Positions 23,079 through 38,000 of a stretch of DNA of 64,000 bases are shown here, piece by piece. The position numbers and the translations under genes were made by a program. The DNA comes from Asterochloris sp. CNOR1 (lineage: Eukaryota; Chlorophyta; Trebouxiophyceae; Trebouxiales; Trebouxiaceae). The stretch lies in NCBI GenBank assembly GCA_963969365.1, contig OZ017754.1, positions 806,001-870,000 on the forward strand, in the 5' to 3' direction. Within the stretch, counting starts at the first letter, position 1. Each line of letters opens with the position of its first letter. The notes beneath the pieces are model-generated. The model was not told the origin of the DNA, did not search any database, and saw nothing but the letters and a program-made list of their open reading frames with translations.

Positions 23079-26000
23079 GCCGCAGAGGCGAGGGGGCAGG
23101 AGCAATGACTCCCCCTCTCAGGAGAATGCAGGTGAGAATTCCAAGGCTAGGGAACGTGCTAACTGCACCATTGGCAGCTGCCATGGCAGTTTGCTGTACC
23201 CACTGGTGTCACTACAGCGACAGGACAGCACGTGCCTTGCTGTGCAGGCTTCTTGCCACCTTCAAACCCTGCAGCAGCAGGCCTAGTGTTTACAAACAAT
23301 CCTTCGCTCAATGCAAACAGCGCACCAGCCCCGACTGGGCTGCAGACAAAGACCAGTGGAGGTGGAGGTGAGACTGCTGCAGACAGATGTCATGGGCTTG
23401 CCATGCCATCTCTGATTGCTCTGGCTCACGCAAGGCTCCAATGCGCCTGACGAGTCTGCGGCACTCTCAAGCATGCTTATGCCGTCACGCCTGCAGGCCC
23501 AGCAAGCTTCAGTTTTGGGAGCCTCCCGCCAGATGCACTGCCCAGCCCGCACCAGACCTCACAGGGCCAAGCCGTCAACAGCCACGCACCATCCCCCAGC
23601 CCACCCACAGCAGTGCCCCAACCGGGGCCACCACCTGCTGGGCTCAGCAGTGCAAGCAGCATCAGCGGGAGCGTGAGCGTGAGCAGCAGCACCAATGGGC
23701 AGGTGGGTCTGCAGCAGCGGGTTAGACCTATGCAATTAAGGGTACAGCCATGTTGTTTGCGTCCTGTGCAAGTATAAGAGGCTCCTTCGATCTTGAGTTG
23801 GGCCACCAGAGTGTGGGGCTTGTGTGCAGTCACAGCTGCATCAGGCATTGCGCAGCCAAGCAGGGTCAGGAGGGCAATGTGTCTCCTCTGTATGACTCAT
23901 GTACTGCCCATGATCTAGGTGCTGTCCGCCTACCAGGCAGTGTTGTACAGCTGCTGCTGGGCCACTGGGCCTATGTTTTCTTAGTAGTGGTTTGCTGCAC
24001 AAGAAGCATTAGTCCTCTGTGCGCGCTCTGCCTGGCATCACTGGCCAAAGCTGGGCTTGCTGCCTGAGGCGCAGGTTACTCATCGACCCCACATCTGAAA
24101 TGCTTGTGGTTTGCATGCTGCGGCTGCAGACGCTGTGTAGGGTGCAGCAGGCGGCTCTGCTCCCTTTCCGTTATTCGCAAGCAGGCGGCTTGGTCCGCTT
24201 TACCACACCCCTGCATGCACTTCATGTGCCTCAGCCTGACATGCGCGCTATGCAGGGTGCACAGGCCAGCAGCAATGACCGCGCCAGGCGGCGGCCTGCC
24301 CAGCATCAGGGCGGCGCAGGCGGAATGGGAGGCTGCCTGCCAGGAAGTGACCGCGGGCGTCCAGGGGCCAAGCAGGGGCACGTGCCGCAAGTGCACCAGG
24401 GGCACATGCAGCAGTCCCCACCTGGGCCTGGGGGAGCAATGCCCAGGGCCATGCCTGCGCAGGTGGGCCCTCCAGAGCTTGCTGTGCAGGCTGCTAGTAG
24501 TGTAGTGCATGTCAGCCTTCCAGGTGCACCAAGGTCGTATGCACCAGGCCTCATCTAGGCCTGGAGGATGATGCTCAGGATCATTATGCCTGCGCAGGTG
24601 GGCCCTTCAGCTTGCTGTACGCGCTGCTGTGCTGGTGTCAGGGCCCCTGGCAGCCATTCAGAAGGTCCTTTTGTAGGACATGTTGTCATGGGCAATGGGG
24701 CCTCTGCAAGTTGTGGCGCAGCTTGCACTCAGCAGCGCACTGTGCGCAGATGATTGGGGCATGCCTGCCCCAATCATCTGCCTTGAAAGGCATGCTGCCA
24801 TACCTGAGCTGTCCCCCGGGCAGCACCCAGCGCTAAGTCCACATGAAGTTCTGCGCTCTGCCGTAATGCAAGAGCCAGATCTTGCCGTTAACAGCTTTGC
24901 GACATCAGGCCTCGGGTGGCAGTGCAGCCCCCAGCCAGACATCACCATCCAGTGACTTCCCCTGCCAAGGACCAAGCTATCGTTGCCCTGCCTGCAGAAT
25001 CTGGTGGGCTACCCCAACCCCGCCATGATGGCACAGTATGGTGGCTACTCCGGCTTGCAGGGTGCACCTGCCTACCAAAACATGTATATGGCCAATCCCA
25101 TGTACTACCAGCTACAGCAGAACATGATGAACCAGGCCATGTACTACCAGCACACCCAGGCTGGGGTGGGGCAGCAGCAGCAGGGCAGTGCACAGATGGG
25201 CCACCAGCAGCACGGTGGGCACATGGGGCAGCAGCATGGGCCCCAGCAGGGGCGAGGGGGCCAGTTCAGGCCGCCTCATGTGGGCGGGCCCCAGGCCGGC
25301 CCTGCAGGGCAGCATGGCGGGTGGCAGCAGGCCCCCGACATGGCTCAGGGAGGGGATCGCGATCAGCGGGGCGAGCACACCATGCACGCCCAGGCACAGC
25401 AGCAGGGACAGGGGCCGGCGCACATCCGGGGTGGCGAGGGCTTCCCTCAGCAGCCCCGTGGGCAGCAGCAGCAGCCGCCCTACAACCTGCCTGGCAGCGC
25501 CACTGCTGGTGCGGGCGGTGTCTCCCCCCAGGCTGGGCCTGCGCAGCAGGCAGCGCCGCAGCAACCCTCACATGGTTTCGGCGCTGCGCATCACCAGGGG
25601 CAGCAGCAACAGCGTCCCTCCCCCCAGCAGCGTCCCCCGCAGCCCCAGCCCCAGCAGCAGCAGGCCATTTCTCAGCCAGCCTACCCCAAACGTGAGCGCA
25701 AGGTGCTGAAGATTGTCGACCCCAACACTAACAAGGCCGTTGAGTTGGGGCAGAGGGAGGCGGCTGCAGCCGCGGCCGCAGCGGCCAACGGCCCTGCCTC
25801 TGCCTCTGGCGCTGCCTCCCCGGCAGCCTCTGCTGCTGCCCACCCCGTGTCACACCACGCACGCGTGGCCAGCGACGCTGCTTCCATCCAGTCTGAGGTG
25901 CCCACGCCGCGGGCCAGTGACTCAGGGGCGGCCACCAAGGAGCCAGGGGCAGCCCCTGCTTCCAAGGCAGACAGGCAGGAGGCACTGACAGGTGCACATC

Positions 26001-29000
26001 TGGATTTTGGGAATGCTGCTCGGAAAGAGTTGGCCATGCTTTGGGCAGATGCTGCTCAGCACACAGCAGCAAGCAGGAAAGTGTTGCATCTGTGCACATC
26101 ATGAGTACTCTGGCTTGCTGCAGTGCTTGGCTTGTGAGCATGCTGTTCTGGGTGGCAGCTCATCTCTGGTGTACAGTCAGCTCATAAACCAGCTGGCTGT
26201 CTGCAGGCAAGGCTGAATCGCCTGCCAAGGTGCCAACGGCACATGAGGCTGCCAAGACAGCAGCCACAGCCCCAGAGGGCAGTGTGGAACAGGAGGCAGC
26301 CAAGCGGACTGCAGCTGCAGTGATTGCAGCTGCTGTCTCCAGTGAGCAGGGGACGCTTTTTGGAGCAGCATTGGCACACTTATATCTCATCTGTGATCAT
26401 GCAAGACTCTGTGTTGAGCGAACTGAGTTGGCCTGACCAGTGTCTGTTGAGGTGATCCAGCGGCATGTCTTGTTGAAGCGGGGTGACTATGTGTGCTGGT
26501 CAGGCAGAAGTGGGTTCAGGCATTTGCTGAATGCAGCCACTGGCTTCAGAGCATCTGCATGACTGCCCCTTCACACGGCAGTCTAAGTGTGACTCGCGCT
26601 GCCATGTTCAGGTGTCGGAGCAGCAGGCAAGGTCTCAGCGCCAGCAACGCCCGCTGGTCAGGAGGCCCCGCAAGGCACAGGGAAGCCTGCACCGGCAGCT
26701 CAGGCAGCGCCCGCTGCCCCTGCTGCCCCTGCTCCCGCGGCCAAGTCGGCTGAAGTGAAGCCTGCTGCTGCCAAGGCTGTTGAGGCCAAGCCTTCTATGG
26801 TGAAGGCGGCTGAGGCCAAGCCTGTTGCGGTGAAGGGGGCTGAGGCCAAGCCAGCTGCAGCCAAGCCTGCTGAGAAGCCAGTAGCACCAGCAGGGCAGAA
26901 GGAGGCAGCTGGCATGCCGCTGAGCTTTGCGGAGGCTGCCAAGGCACAGGCTGCAGCACAGAAGCCATCGCAGGTGAGCTGCAATGCCATCAACCCACGG
27001 CCCTTTTTCGTATACACATGTTTGTAGGTAGGGCAGGGTGACAAGGTGCTGCTGCTGCTTGACCTTGGAGTGACTCAGGGCTGCTTCTGCATGATTCTGC
27101 TGCTGTACAAAGTCTGTCAGCCGTCCCTGTGTGCTGAAGATGCAGGGGTACCCCTATGGCAGGCCAATATTGGAAGCTGGTCTCACCAGGGCACACAGCA
27201 AGCAGCATGCCTGCACCGCAAGCTGGCCTGCATTCCCTGGTAGTGTACCACTGGGAAGTCAAGCAGCATGCAACGCCAGAGCCTCACCATTATGCCCATG
27301 TATGGTTGCGCACCCATCTTGATCAAGCTGCTCCCTCCTCTGCAGGAGGCTGAAATCAGCAATGCACCACCAAGGGCTACCCCAGCAGCCCAGCCCAAAT
27401 TGGATGAGGCAGCCAAGCCTCAGCAGCAGGAGCAGGCTGCCCCAGCTGCAGACAGGAGCACGGCAGGTGCTCCTGCTTCTGCAGCAGCTGCCTCAGCGCC
27501 TGCCAAGCCTGAGGTGGCCACCTTTGCTGCGATGGCCTCTCAGGCGCCCAAGGCAGCGGCAGGTGCTGCTGCAGAGGTTGCCAAGCCGGCAGCCAAGCCC
27601 ACAGCAGAGCCAGTGGCCAAGCCAGCGGCAGCGTCCCCGAAGCAGCAGGGCAAGGATGATATTGATGCAAAGCTGCAGGCTGCAGCAGCTGCTGATGTGG
27701 CCAAGGCTGCAGCCAGCACGCAGTCTGCTGCCCCAGCTGACTCCACTGTGGAGAAGCTGCCCCAGGCCAAATCGTCTATGGACAAGCAGTCCCAGCAGCC
27801 TGCAGCCGCAGAGCCACAGCAGCAGCAGCAGGCCACCACCGTGCCTGCTGCTGCTGCTGCTGCTGCGGCGCCCTCCCAGGCACAGCCCACGAACCTGGCG
27901 GCCAACGTTGCTGATGCGCTGACCGGCAAGGCGCCAGAGGTTGCCAAGCCAGAGGCGTCTGCCAAGGAGGCTGACAGCAAGAAGGGTGAGCTGAATGTTG
28001 CCCCTCTCCTGCACTGCAGCTGGGTGCATGCGCGCCTTGTTGTTCTGGCCTGCAACAGTGCCATTCCATCACTTTGGTCACACGAGGGCTCTGTGGCATT
28101 GTATAGCCTTCCGCAGCTCATATGCAGGAGGACATGGCAGTGCTGCACCGCTGGCAGCTGCCAAGTCAGCAGGAACGCATCTGGATGACGGCAATTGACA
28201 CATTCCCTGCTTCCTGCTGCTGCAGATGTGGTGTCTGCCAAGCAGACCCGCAAGCAGATGCTGCGCAATGCAGACGCTAAAGGGGCCAGCCTGGCAGATG
28301 CTGACCCCTTTGCAGCCCCCCAGAAGCAGGCAGCAGAGGCCGTGAAGGAGCTGGAGCAGGCAGAGGAGAAGGCAGCTGAGAATGCTGCACAGCCTCAGCC
28401 GGAAAATGCAGTGGACAGGTGAGCGTACCTTCAAAGTCTCTGCAGTGCAGGCTCGTGCCCAAAGACAAACCTAGTGCCAGTTGCCAGCTTTCAAGCATGT
28501 ACTTCCATTTGACTGCATCCCTCTCTTACTCCAACCTTGGCCAAGGCAGCTGTGAAAGCTGCAGAGCCTCGGCCGGAGGGTGCAGAGAGGGTAGTTCTGA
28601 TAGCCTGGTGCTCACGTAGAGCACCCCAAGGAGGCTCATCGCAAGGGCTCAACAAGGGTGCAGATTATGCTGGCCTGATTGCTTTGGGTCAGATACCCAC
28701 TGGTGTACCAGGTGCCTGCTGGAAAGCCTTGGCCACAAGACCAGGGGGAGGTCATTCACCCACCCTCTCCCCCCCAACCCCACCACAGAGCAGGTTGTGA
28801 TAGAGGACCAGGCCTGGCCTGCGCCTCAACAACACTCCACCTGGGCTCACAGGCTGCTGCCACTACTGACCGCCAGCGATTTGGCTCCTGGACTTATCAG
28901 GCACGGCTTGGGCTGGCAAGCTGTTCAAGTCAGATCCTCTGGCTATGCAAAGGCACAGCTGTTGCTGCTGCCTGCTTGCAGTCATGGTCTTGCCAGGCGC

Positions 29001-32000
29001 TGATTGGGTTCCCTTGGCATTTGCCATGCCCGCGGATACTTTTGCTATGCAAGACTAGCCTTGTCTCAAGGATTTCACCTCGCCGCTGCCTGGCTGCAGG
29101 TCGGGGTCAATGGATGTCCCAGGTGAATGGGACGAGCAGGACGCCTCCCCCCGGCCTGTGGGGGTAGCAGCTGCTGCACCTGTAGCCACAGGCAGCTCTG
29201 AGACCAAGATGTACACTCGCGACTTCCTCCTGAACCTGCAGAAGCGGCCCCAGTGCCAGGAGCTGCCCCCCGGCTTTGAAAGAGACCCTCAGCTGCTGCG
29301 GTCAGAGCCAGCGGTGAGTTGGCTGCCGCCTCAGGGATCTTTGGAATGTAAGCCAAGCGTTTGCGCTGTAGATCTGTTGGTTCCAAGCAGATGCGTGGTC
29401 AGAACCAGCAGTGAGTGCCATGCCTACACTGTGTGTGCTGAATTTCAGGACAGCATCAGCAATGTGCTTTACCCATAGTCTTTGGGAGGTCCAGCTGCTG
29501 CACTGAAGAGCCACTTGAAGCTATTCCCTCATGTCACACAGTGTGCTGCTCACTCAATATGGCTCTGGTGCCTCGTTGAGGTGAGGAACTCCTCGTGCTG
29601 GTGCTGAACACTGAGCTTGCCTGCACTGCAGCTGGGCCGTGACATGGAGCCTCCTGCAAGGGGCGGGCGTGGGGGGCCAGGACGTGGCATGCCACCACCC
29701 GCCCAGAGAGGACCTGACAAATGGCAGCAGAGCGGGCCTCTGCCAGGTAAGGACTGCTCGCTGTGCATCATGTAATTATAGATAAGGCGGGCTGCACAGG
29801 CATGTCGGGACTGCGTCCAGCCAGACGCCGTCTGCGCTGGATAGCTGTGGCTGATGCTGCTGGTTCAGCCTGCCGAGCCTCCACGTTGCTGCTGGCAACT
29901 CCACTTCATTCATGCAGCCGATGTGGGACCCCAATGTCTGCTTTGCCCTGCTGTTGTGCTGCCCCCAATGTGCCAGTATGCAGCATATGCAGCTGTTGCT
30001 CAGTAATGCGTGCAGACAAGGCCTGGTGTGCTGACAGCCGGCTCCTGAAGCGGGATGTTGCAGGGGACGTTGACAAATAAGCTGCCTGGCTTTGCATGCA
30101 GCAATGCACAACGTGCTGTGATGATGTGAGACCCCCTGCCAGCAGGCTGGTGGGCAATACTTTGTAGTGTACTCTGGGCTTGACTTGTCTGCGTGAAGGC
30201 TGCTGCAGCACCTTCTGCCTGTTGTTGTGTGCATGGCTCAATATGCCATGGCTTCAGATCACCCTGATCGCCTGCTGCTAGACTGTGACAAAGGTGCAAC
30301 ATGCTGCTGCAGGGCCCCCTGCTGGCGGGCGTGGTGGGCGAGGGGGGCCCCCCCCAGTGGTGGAGGACCGGTGGGGCAAGAAGTCGCTGCCACCACCTCC
30401 TCCTGGCATGCAAGGAGGCGCAGGTGGCCCCGTAACCCAGCTGCACAGGAGCAAGGAGCGCTTCCAGGTAGGGATCGCTTCTCTCTGTGCTGCAGTGTTC
30501 AATGACAAGGCTCTGCGTCCTGCTTGAAGTCTTATACATGTTTGCTGAGGCATCAGGTGGTTTGGGCAGCTGCTCAAAGGTAAGGAGCGCTTCCAGGTGG
30601 CAGCGCTCAAGAGCTTTGGTGCAGTGGTGACCACTCGTAGACTTCTTGTCTTGCTCGACGTGTCAAGGCAACTTGTATCAGACCCAAACTAACCAGAAGG
30701 CAGGGCAGCTTGGCGTGAGCACATGACCGTGAGGCTTCAGAATTGCTGAGGCAGAAGGTAATTTGGGCAGCTGCGCCTAAGCAGTTATGTTGAAAGGTGG
30801 CCAGGGCATGGGGCTGTGCTTCAGAGATCATTCACCAAACTATGTGTCCAATGCGACGTCTGGGGCATGCTGAGGCATCAGACTATCTGTACAGCTGACA
30901 AGGATCGTGGGGCACTTTCAGGTGGTTTGTGCATCATTCTGCAGCAGTTGGTGGCAGGTCAGGGATGAGTGCTGATGCGCGAGACATGTATTTGCAGTTA
31001 CTGGCGCACAGAGGCATCCAGTCAACTCCATGGTGTGGTCCATGGCAAGCCTGGAAGTCCAGCTTTCACTGCTTGCTCTCATTGCACATCCAACAAATCT
31101 CTCTTGCTGCATCAGACGGAGCAATGCAGACTGTCACCATCTTACTGCCTACATCTCACTGCCTACCAAGGCAGCGCTCACTGCAGATGTGCAGCTTACA
31201 AAGGCCCTGAAGTCCAAGCTCCAGCTGACCCTTCCCCACCGCTGCAGACATCTCATCTGCAGACTGAAAGCCTTTCTGTGCCTGTTGTTAACTCTCATAG
31301 AACCTTTTCCTGCTGCCGCAGATGGGCATAGCCCCTCTGACCTCACACTGTGTTCTTTGTCAATCTCAACCATGTGTCCCCTTCTGCTCCTTTGCATTGG
31401 TCAGCTGTAGACTTGGGGTTCCCAGACAGACCTTGCTGCTGCTGCAGATGGGCCAGCTGCGTACTGACAACCCCGAGGAGGAGAAGAAGCAGAAGGCCAT
31501 CAAGGGCCTGCTCAATAAGATCACGCCTGATAAGTTTGAGAAGATCCTGGGTGACCTGGTGATGGTGGGCTATGAGAGCGAGGAGACCGAGTCTGGCCTC
31601 ATCGCTCAGGTGGGCTTTGCCTGTGGCTGCCTCCCAACTGCTGGCACGGCAGGGAAGCAGGGCTGCTGAGGGCTGCAACCTTGAGGAGGCATGGCTTCGA
31701 CCTTGTTGCTCAGACGGGCCTTTCCCTTATGCTTGCCTTCATCAGATTTGAGCGGTGCATGGCAGGACCTGGGTGACCTAGTGGCTATGGGCTAGGAGAG
31801 TGAGGAGACCAAGTCCGCTTCCATTGCGCATTGTGGGCTTTGTTTGGGGCTGCTGAGGGCTTTTGAGAGCAATGCGACACATTCCTAGCCTCTTGGCTCA
31901 GGTGGTGCTTGCCTCTGGCTACTTGCCCTTGACGGCATGCTCGGCAGCCATGGCAATGGAGCCTCTGAGTGTCAGGAGACGTTACTCAATTGGAATGACT

Positions 32001-35000
32001 CTTGGCTTGCCTTCCCACAGAAGTGGACATGTGGGGACAGCAGCCCAGGCCTGCCTGCTTGCTGCTGGCTTTGATAGCACGGCAAGGAATCCGGCCTCAT
32101 TATTCAGGTGGGCATGCTTCATACTTGCTAAGCATCTGACCAGGGTGTCCTGAGGTTAGTCCCAGCTGCAAGCTCAGCTGACTTGCCTGCCCCTGCTGTG
32201 GTCTGCAACATTTCTGTGAACGTGCTCCCCCACTGCTGCTGCAGGTCTTTGACAAAGCCCTCACTGAGACCACCTTCAGCGAGATCTATGCTGAGATGTG
32301 CCGCCAGCTTAATGCGCGGTTGCCCACCTTTGAGCCTGTCAAGGAGGGCAAGAAGCAGCAGTCCACCTTCCGCAAGCAGCTGCTGAACAAGTGCCAGGAG
32401 GAGTTTGAGAAGGGTGCAGCCGCCATGGACGCTGTGACAGCGCGTGAGAAGGCTGAGAAGGACAAGGCCAAGGATGCAGATGAGGAGGTGAGGGGCTGTG
32501 GCAGGGGTGAAGAGTGTGTGCTTCAGCAAAGGCTGGCATCTTTCTTGGGACGTCTGACATGAAAGTATGAAGGGCTGAGAAGGACAAGGGCGAGGGTGCA
32601 GACGAGGGCGAGGGCCTGTGGCGGACTTTGAGATTTGTGCTCCTGACTAGGCTGGCATGTGCGACATGAAAATGTGCAAGGCTAAAGAGGAGCAGGGCAA
32701 AGGATGCAAATGAGGGGGTAATGGCCTGTGGCAGAAGTTCAGGGTTTGTGCATACAGCTGCATGCTTATGGAAAGTTGGGAGGGCAGGGACAAAGAGGCA
32801 GAGAAGCATGTGAGGGTTTGCACACTTCAGGAGGCTGCTTGCTCAAGCAACACTTTAGATTGCTCCTGCATTCTGTTGCTGCCATGCAGCCTGCACAGCC
32901 CCAGGCCCGCTGTGCAACAGCAATGCTTCTGCAACGTTCTGTGGCAAAGCAAGCCTGCATCATTGGGTACCTTGCTGGTGTGACCTGTCCTTCTGACTTG
33001 GCTGCAAGCTTTGCCATCAGGCAGCAGCCAGCACTGCTATAGCTTAGAGCACACAGCAGCCTGCATGTCAGGGATCTTAACCAGGGCTGCCACCGCAAAC
33101 AGCACTGTGGGCATTCTACCGCAAGACATAGATGTTGTAGCAGCCCCTTGCAGGCAAGCATCCCCTCAAATGCAGCACCGTTGTTGCTCAGCCTTGACAG
33201 CAACCGGGCTGCCGCTGTAGGAGAGGAGGGCGGCGCTGTACATGAGGCAGCAGCCAGCACGTCCCCTCAAGGTAGTCAACAGCAGCCTGCCTGCCACTGC
33301 AGGAGGAGGATGACGGCGCTGCAGACCAGATTGCAGCAGCAGCAGGTGAGGATGCCCCCAAGGACCTGGAGGAGGGAGAGATTGCGCAGTCTGCTGGTGA
33401 TGAGAAGGCCACTGCGCCCCAGAAAGAGGAGAAGGACATGACTCCAGCAGAGCGGAAGGCTGCCCGCATCGCGGCCAAGAGGGCTGTCCTGCTGGCAGCC
33501 GAGGAAGAGTTGAAGGTGTGCAGCATCTGATCATGGCGGTATGTGTTTCAGGTGCCTGCCCTGCGGCCACAAGGGCGCTTCTCCGATGAGGTGGGCTGGG
33601 CTATCAGCACCCATGCACCTGTTGCGCTTTGGAGCAGCTGCTTATCACGTCAACGTGGTTGCTGTGCAATAAGGTGGGCACACTCTGGGTAGCAAGTGCC
33701 CAGACAGGGGGTCCACCTACAGTAACCATTCCCAGAACCTGTTTTGATGCAGCTGCTGAGAAGGCGCTGACCGAGGCTGGCAGATTGTTTACTTTGCACC
33801 CCACCAGGCACAATGTCAAGTTGTGCTTGTGCTGGCCATCATTGTGAGGCAGCTGTAAATTTGTGCCTTTTCAATCATTGCAGCAAGCCTGTATAGTCAC
33901 TGTGGTCCCTGAGCGGTCTTGGGCTGCTAGTCGAAAGTCAAAGCTATCCTTGGCTGTCACGTGAACTGAACTAGATGATGACACTGTTTTCGGCAGGCAG
34001 TGCTGTCAGGTGGGGTGTAGCAGATCATGGCACTGACTTTGTCAGGCAATTCTGTCAGCTACGGATCTGTCTAGGATGAGAAACGCTCAGGGTATAAGCG
34101 TTGGTGGGTGCATCTAGGCACTCAAACTGCTGCTTGACAAAGGTACTGCTTCTCTCTGCAGGGGCGGCGGCGTGCGCTGGGCAACATGCAGTTCATCGGG
34201 CACCTCTATCGTCAGAAGATGCTCACAGAGCGCATCATGCATGAGTGCATCAAGAAGCTGCTGGCAGATGTGAGTTATAATATGTGTCTTGTGTCTGCTC
34301 TGTTCACTGCACATTGGAGGTGCCGTGCCTGAGCTGCTGCCGCTGCATGCCGCTTCCCTTGCTCCATCTCTGGCAGATGTGCTTGCATTAGCTCCTCCTT
34401 GTCGTACATCACAGTGTTGCTCCTGCTGTGCTGAGGGTGCTGCATGCAGGTCTGCCATCGCGTCGATGTTTTTTCGATGTACTACCTGTGGGCTTTGTTG
34501 ATCTGCTGTGTTCAAGCTGGTCTACATGATCTACTTAGATGCAAAACCTGTGTGTCCTGCTGATGTCAGGACTCAGCCTATCAACTCCTGTACATACCAT
34601 GCTCCCCCCTGCAGGTGGCTGAGCCGCGCCCTGAGGACCTGGAGTGCCTGGCCAAGCTGCTGTCCACCATTGGCAAGCAGCTGGACGACAACCCCAACCC
34701 CACCAACCGGGAACACATGAACATGTACTTCATGCGCATCCAGCAGCTGACAAGGCACGACAAGCTGGAGTCGCGCATCCGCTTCATGCTCCAGGTGGGC
34801 ACTCCACAAGCTTTTGCCTCACAGTATGGGGGCTTCATGCTGCAGCTGACCACCTTGCTTTGCCTGATGTGCATACACTGCATGCACCTGCTAGGGATCC
34901 CCTGTATGACAGGGGACTGGCGGTGTTGTGTGCCAGGCGAAGGCACGACTTCATGAGATCACCAAGGAACTTTCTGGGTGGCATCAAGAGCGTGTATGAT

Positions 35001-38000
35001 CTTGGTTGCCATTCCAGGGTCTGTCTCGTGTTCAATCGCAGCTTATGATTGCCTGTCAGAAATTTGCATGCAGCACTTACAATATCTCTTTGCTCGCACA
35101 CTGCACCTTCCTAACTTGGCCATTCTCATGCGCCCTGCAGGGGCTGATTGAGCTGCGCCAGAACAATTATGTGGCACGGCGGCAGGTGGAGGGCCCTAAG
35201 AAGATCTCGGAGGTCCACAGCGACGCCCAGCGGGAGGCCACGCGCCAGAGGAACGCCCCCGCCCCGCGGCGAGGCCCCTCCCAGGACCTCAGCGCGTACG
35301 GCGGCCCACCCAGCAGGCAGTGAGTAGAGGACTGTATCAGGGCCGCTCTGAAAGCCTGAGCTGCAAGATCAGCCAACCGCCCATGGCGACCCCAGCCACC
35401 GCGCGACAAGTGGCAGGCTTCGGCAGCTGCTAGGGGTTGGCTGATCTGTATGTATGTTGCGGTGCCAGCTAGAGCTATCGCAAAGCTTCCTCTCCCCAGA
35501 GCAGAAACCCTATGGCGGCCCAACCAGCAATGTGTGCCTTGGGGCTGCTGACATTGCCATACTTGCAGAAGGCAGGGCTTGCTGAGCCTGTGCGGTTCTA
35601 AGTTTTGGCTGCACAGGGAAGCGTACCCGCCAGGCAAAGACATGCAGCCATGTATGGGCACACTGGGCTTGTCTGCATGTGTTTGTACTGCAGAGCAGGG
35701 CTTGTGCCGGTCTGCTGGCGAGATTGCCTGCCAGTCATGGTGTGCTGGCAGTGTACAGAGTTGACCTGCAGCAGCTACCGTGCTGCTGATCAGGGCAATG
35801 TCAGGGCCTCAGACTGCCTGCCAGGCAGTGGGCCTTGGGGGTATGTGCTGCTGGCAAGCTTGTTTCAGTGATGCTGTCTGGCTGCCTTTGCCATGATTGG
35901 GCCCTCACAACGCCCTGCACATAACCCCCACACCCCACAAGGCACCTTGTCTGCCCTTAAACACCCCCGCTCTCGTGCTGCAGGCGTGCTCCCACACGGC
36001 AGGACACCCAAATGGACCAGCCCATGCGAGCGATGCACCGCAATTCCAGCCAGGAGTTCACCTCCCTTCGGCCTGGCGGCGGCAGCCTGAGGCCTGGCGG
36101 CATGCAGCAGCGCGTCCCCTCTCAGAAGGACCTGTAAGTGCCTTTACGATATGCCATGTTAGCCGCACCTGTGAGAGCGAGCATGTCACACCTGCCCAGC
36201 GGCATGCAGCAGCTCCTGCCCTCTTAGAAGTACATGTGTGAGTGCTCGGCCATGTGCCGTGCTCACAGCTGGGCTTGTGGACCCATGGTTGCTGCATTGT
36301 CGCATCTGCCTGTGCGTGCCTCCTGACTGCTGAGCTTCTGCTTAGAGTTTCGAGGCATTGCCTGCCATCTGCATGCGTTTGACTGCTTCAGCTCCAAGTA
36401 CTGCAACAGTAGAAGGGACGTGTGACAGACTGCCCGTGCCACAACTGGTCAGCCTTTCCAGCCCAAAGTTGGACACTCCTGCAACCAGCTCCCCATCCAT
36501 TTTTGACTGCCTTGCAGGCGGCCGGCTGCCCCCGCTGCCTCAGCCAGCAAGGCGCCAGCTGCAGCAGCCGCGGTCGAGGCTGCTGCACCTGCAGCCCCTG
36601 CGCTATCCCCTGACGCCCTGCGCGCCAAGGTCAATGGCCTGCTGACCCAGTTCCTCAAGGTGGACAAGGACCTGGGGGAGGCCAGCCTGTCTTTCAAAGT
36701 GAGGCGTGCACCCGCTCAAATCTGCGTGCCCGCCAACTTTCATGCTGGGGCTCCCCCTGAGCTTGCTTCTGGGATGGTGTGCCAGCTGGCAGCAATCAAT
36801 GTGCAGGGCACTTGAATCCTCTGCCAGCGTGAATCTGTGGCTTTCAGTTGTTTTGTAGCCGCAGGCCTTGTGAGCCCTAGCCCTGTCTTGATAGCCTGAG
36901 CTGGTTTCTGCTGCCTGGCGCCAATCCGTCACTGCCCCCTTTGCAGGAGCTGCTGCAGCAGAACGCACAGCCCAGTGCCGCAGTGGAGGTGCTGCTGCTC
37001 CTTGCACTGGACCTGCGTGGCGTGAACTGGGAGGAGGTTCAGGTGAGATGCAGCCCTCACTCAGCTTCTTTTGAGCCTTTTGCTGTCAGTCTGCCACTTT
37101 CACATGCTAATGCTCTTGTCGGCTTCAAAGAAGTACTGTGTTGCTGTTGTTTGGCTGCAGTCTCCAGTAGAGTCATCAACCTGTGGAGTGTCCTCCATGC
37201 ATGCTGCCTCCTTGGCAGCATGCCAGTGCCATCTGACGCCTCTCCATTGCTGCATGCAGCAGCAAATGCTGCACTGGGCCACTGGCAGGGAGGGCTTCAA
37301 TCGCAATCGTTGCAGGGTGGCGCACAGAACAGCCTATGTTCCCTGTTGCGCTCTGACACACTCTCTGCGGCTGCCTGCAGCGGTTGATGCTGCACCTGGC
37401 CACCGGGGAGGAGGCCGTGGTGCAGGAGGACGCGCTGCAGGGGGCCATGCTCAAGCTTCTGGAGCAGATTGCCGTGCAGGACGTCTTCACAGACAGCCCC
37501 AAGGCCACTGAATGGGTGAGCACTGCCTGCTGCCTGAAAGTCGAAAAGATAAGCGGTGATGCAGATCACTTCAATGATAAGCAGCAGCCTGAACGCCCCT
37601 GAGCGGGTGAACGCCTTGTTTGCCGCCCACAAGGTGTTGTGAAATGGGCATTGACCACTATGTGGGTCTCAGTTGCCAGCTTTCCAGGCCTGGTCGTCAC
37701 AAGTCTCAGCTCTAGGCAGCATTCTTCCAACTGACCCTTGGGTGTTCTTGAGTGGGCTGTAGCAATGCAACCACACAGCACTGGCCGCCGCCATGCTGGG
37801 AGAGACAAGTGCTGCTAATTTTATAATACGCTGCTCTCCAAGCTCGCCGCCAGCCCCGTCCCATGGCAATTTGCAAAGACTCAAGGTGCCCTGCTGGTCA
37901 GTGGGGCACCGTGGGTGAGAGGGACCTGCTGCTGGAGCCGCAGGGTCACCATTTTGTGCTGCATGTAGCCATGCACCGCCTGTGTGACCTTGTGATGGGC

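Noticed and set aside
25112-25571. Minus-strand frames of 100-150 codons
   Set aside because: Shadows of the Gln/Gly/Pro-rich eIF4G exon; CAG/CCC-rich DNA lacks stops on the other strand.
27493-28268. Minus-strand frames up to 242 codons
   Set aside because: Antisense to the Ala-rich eIF4G exon; low-complexity Ala/Ser composition only.
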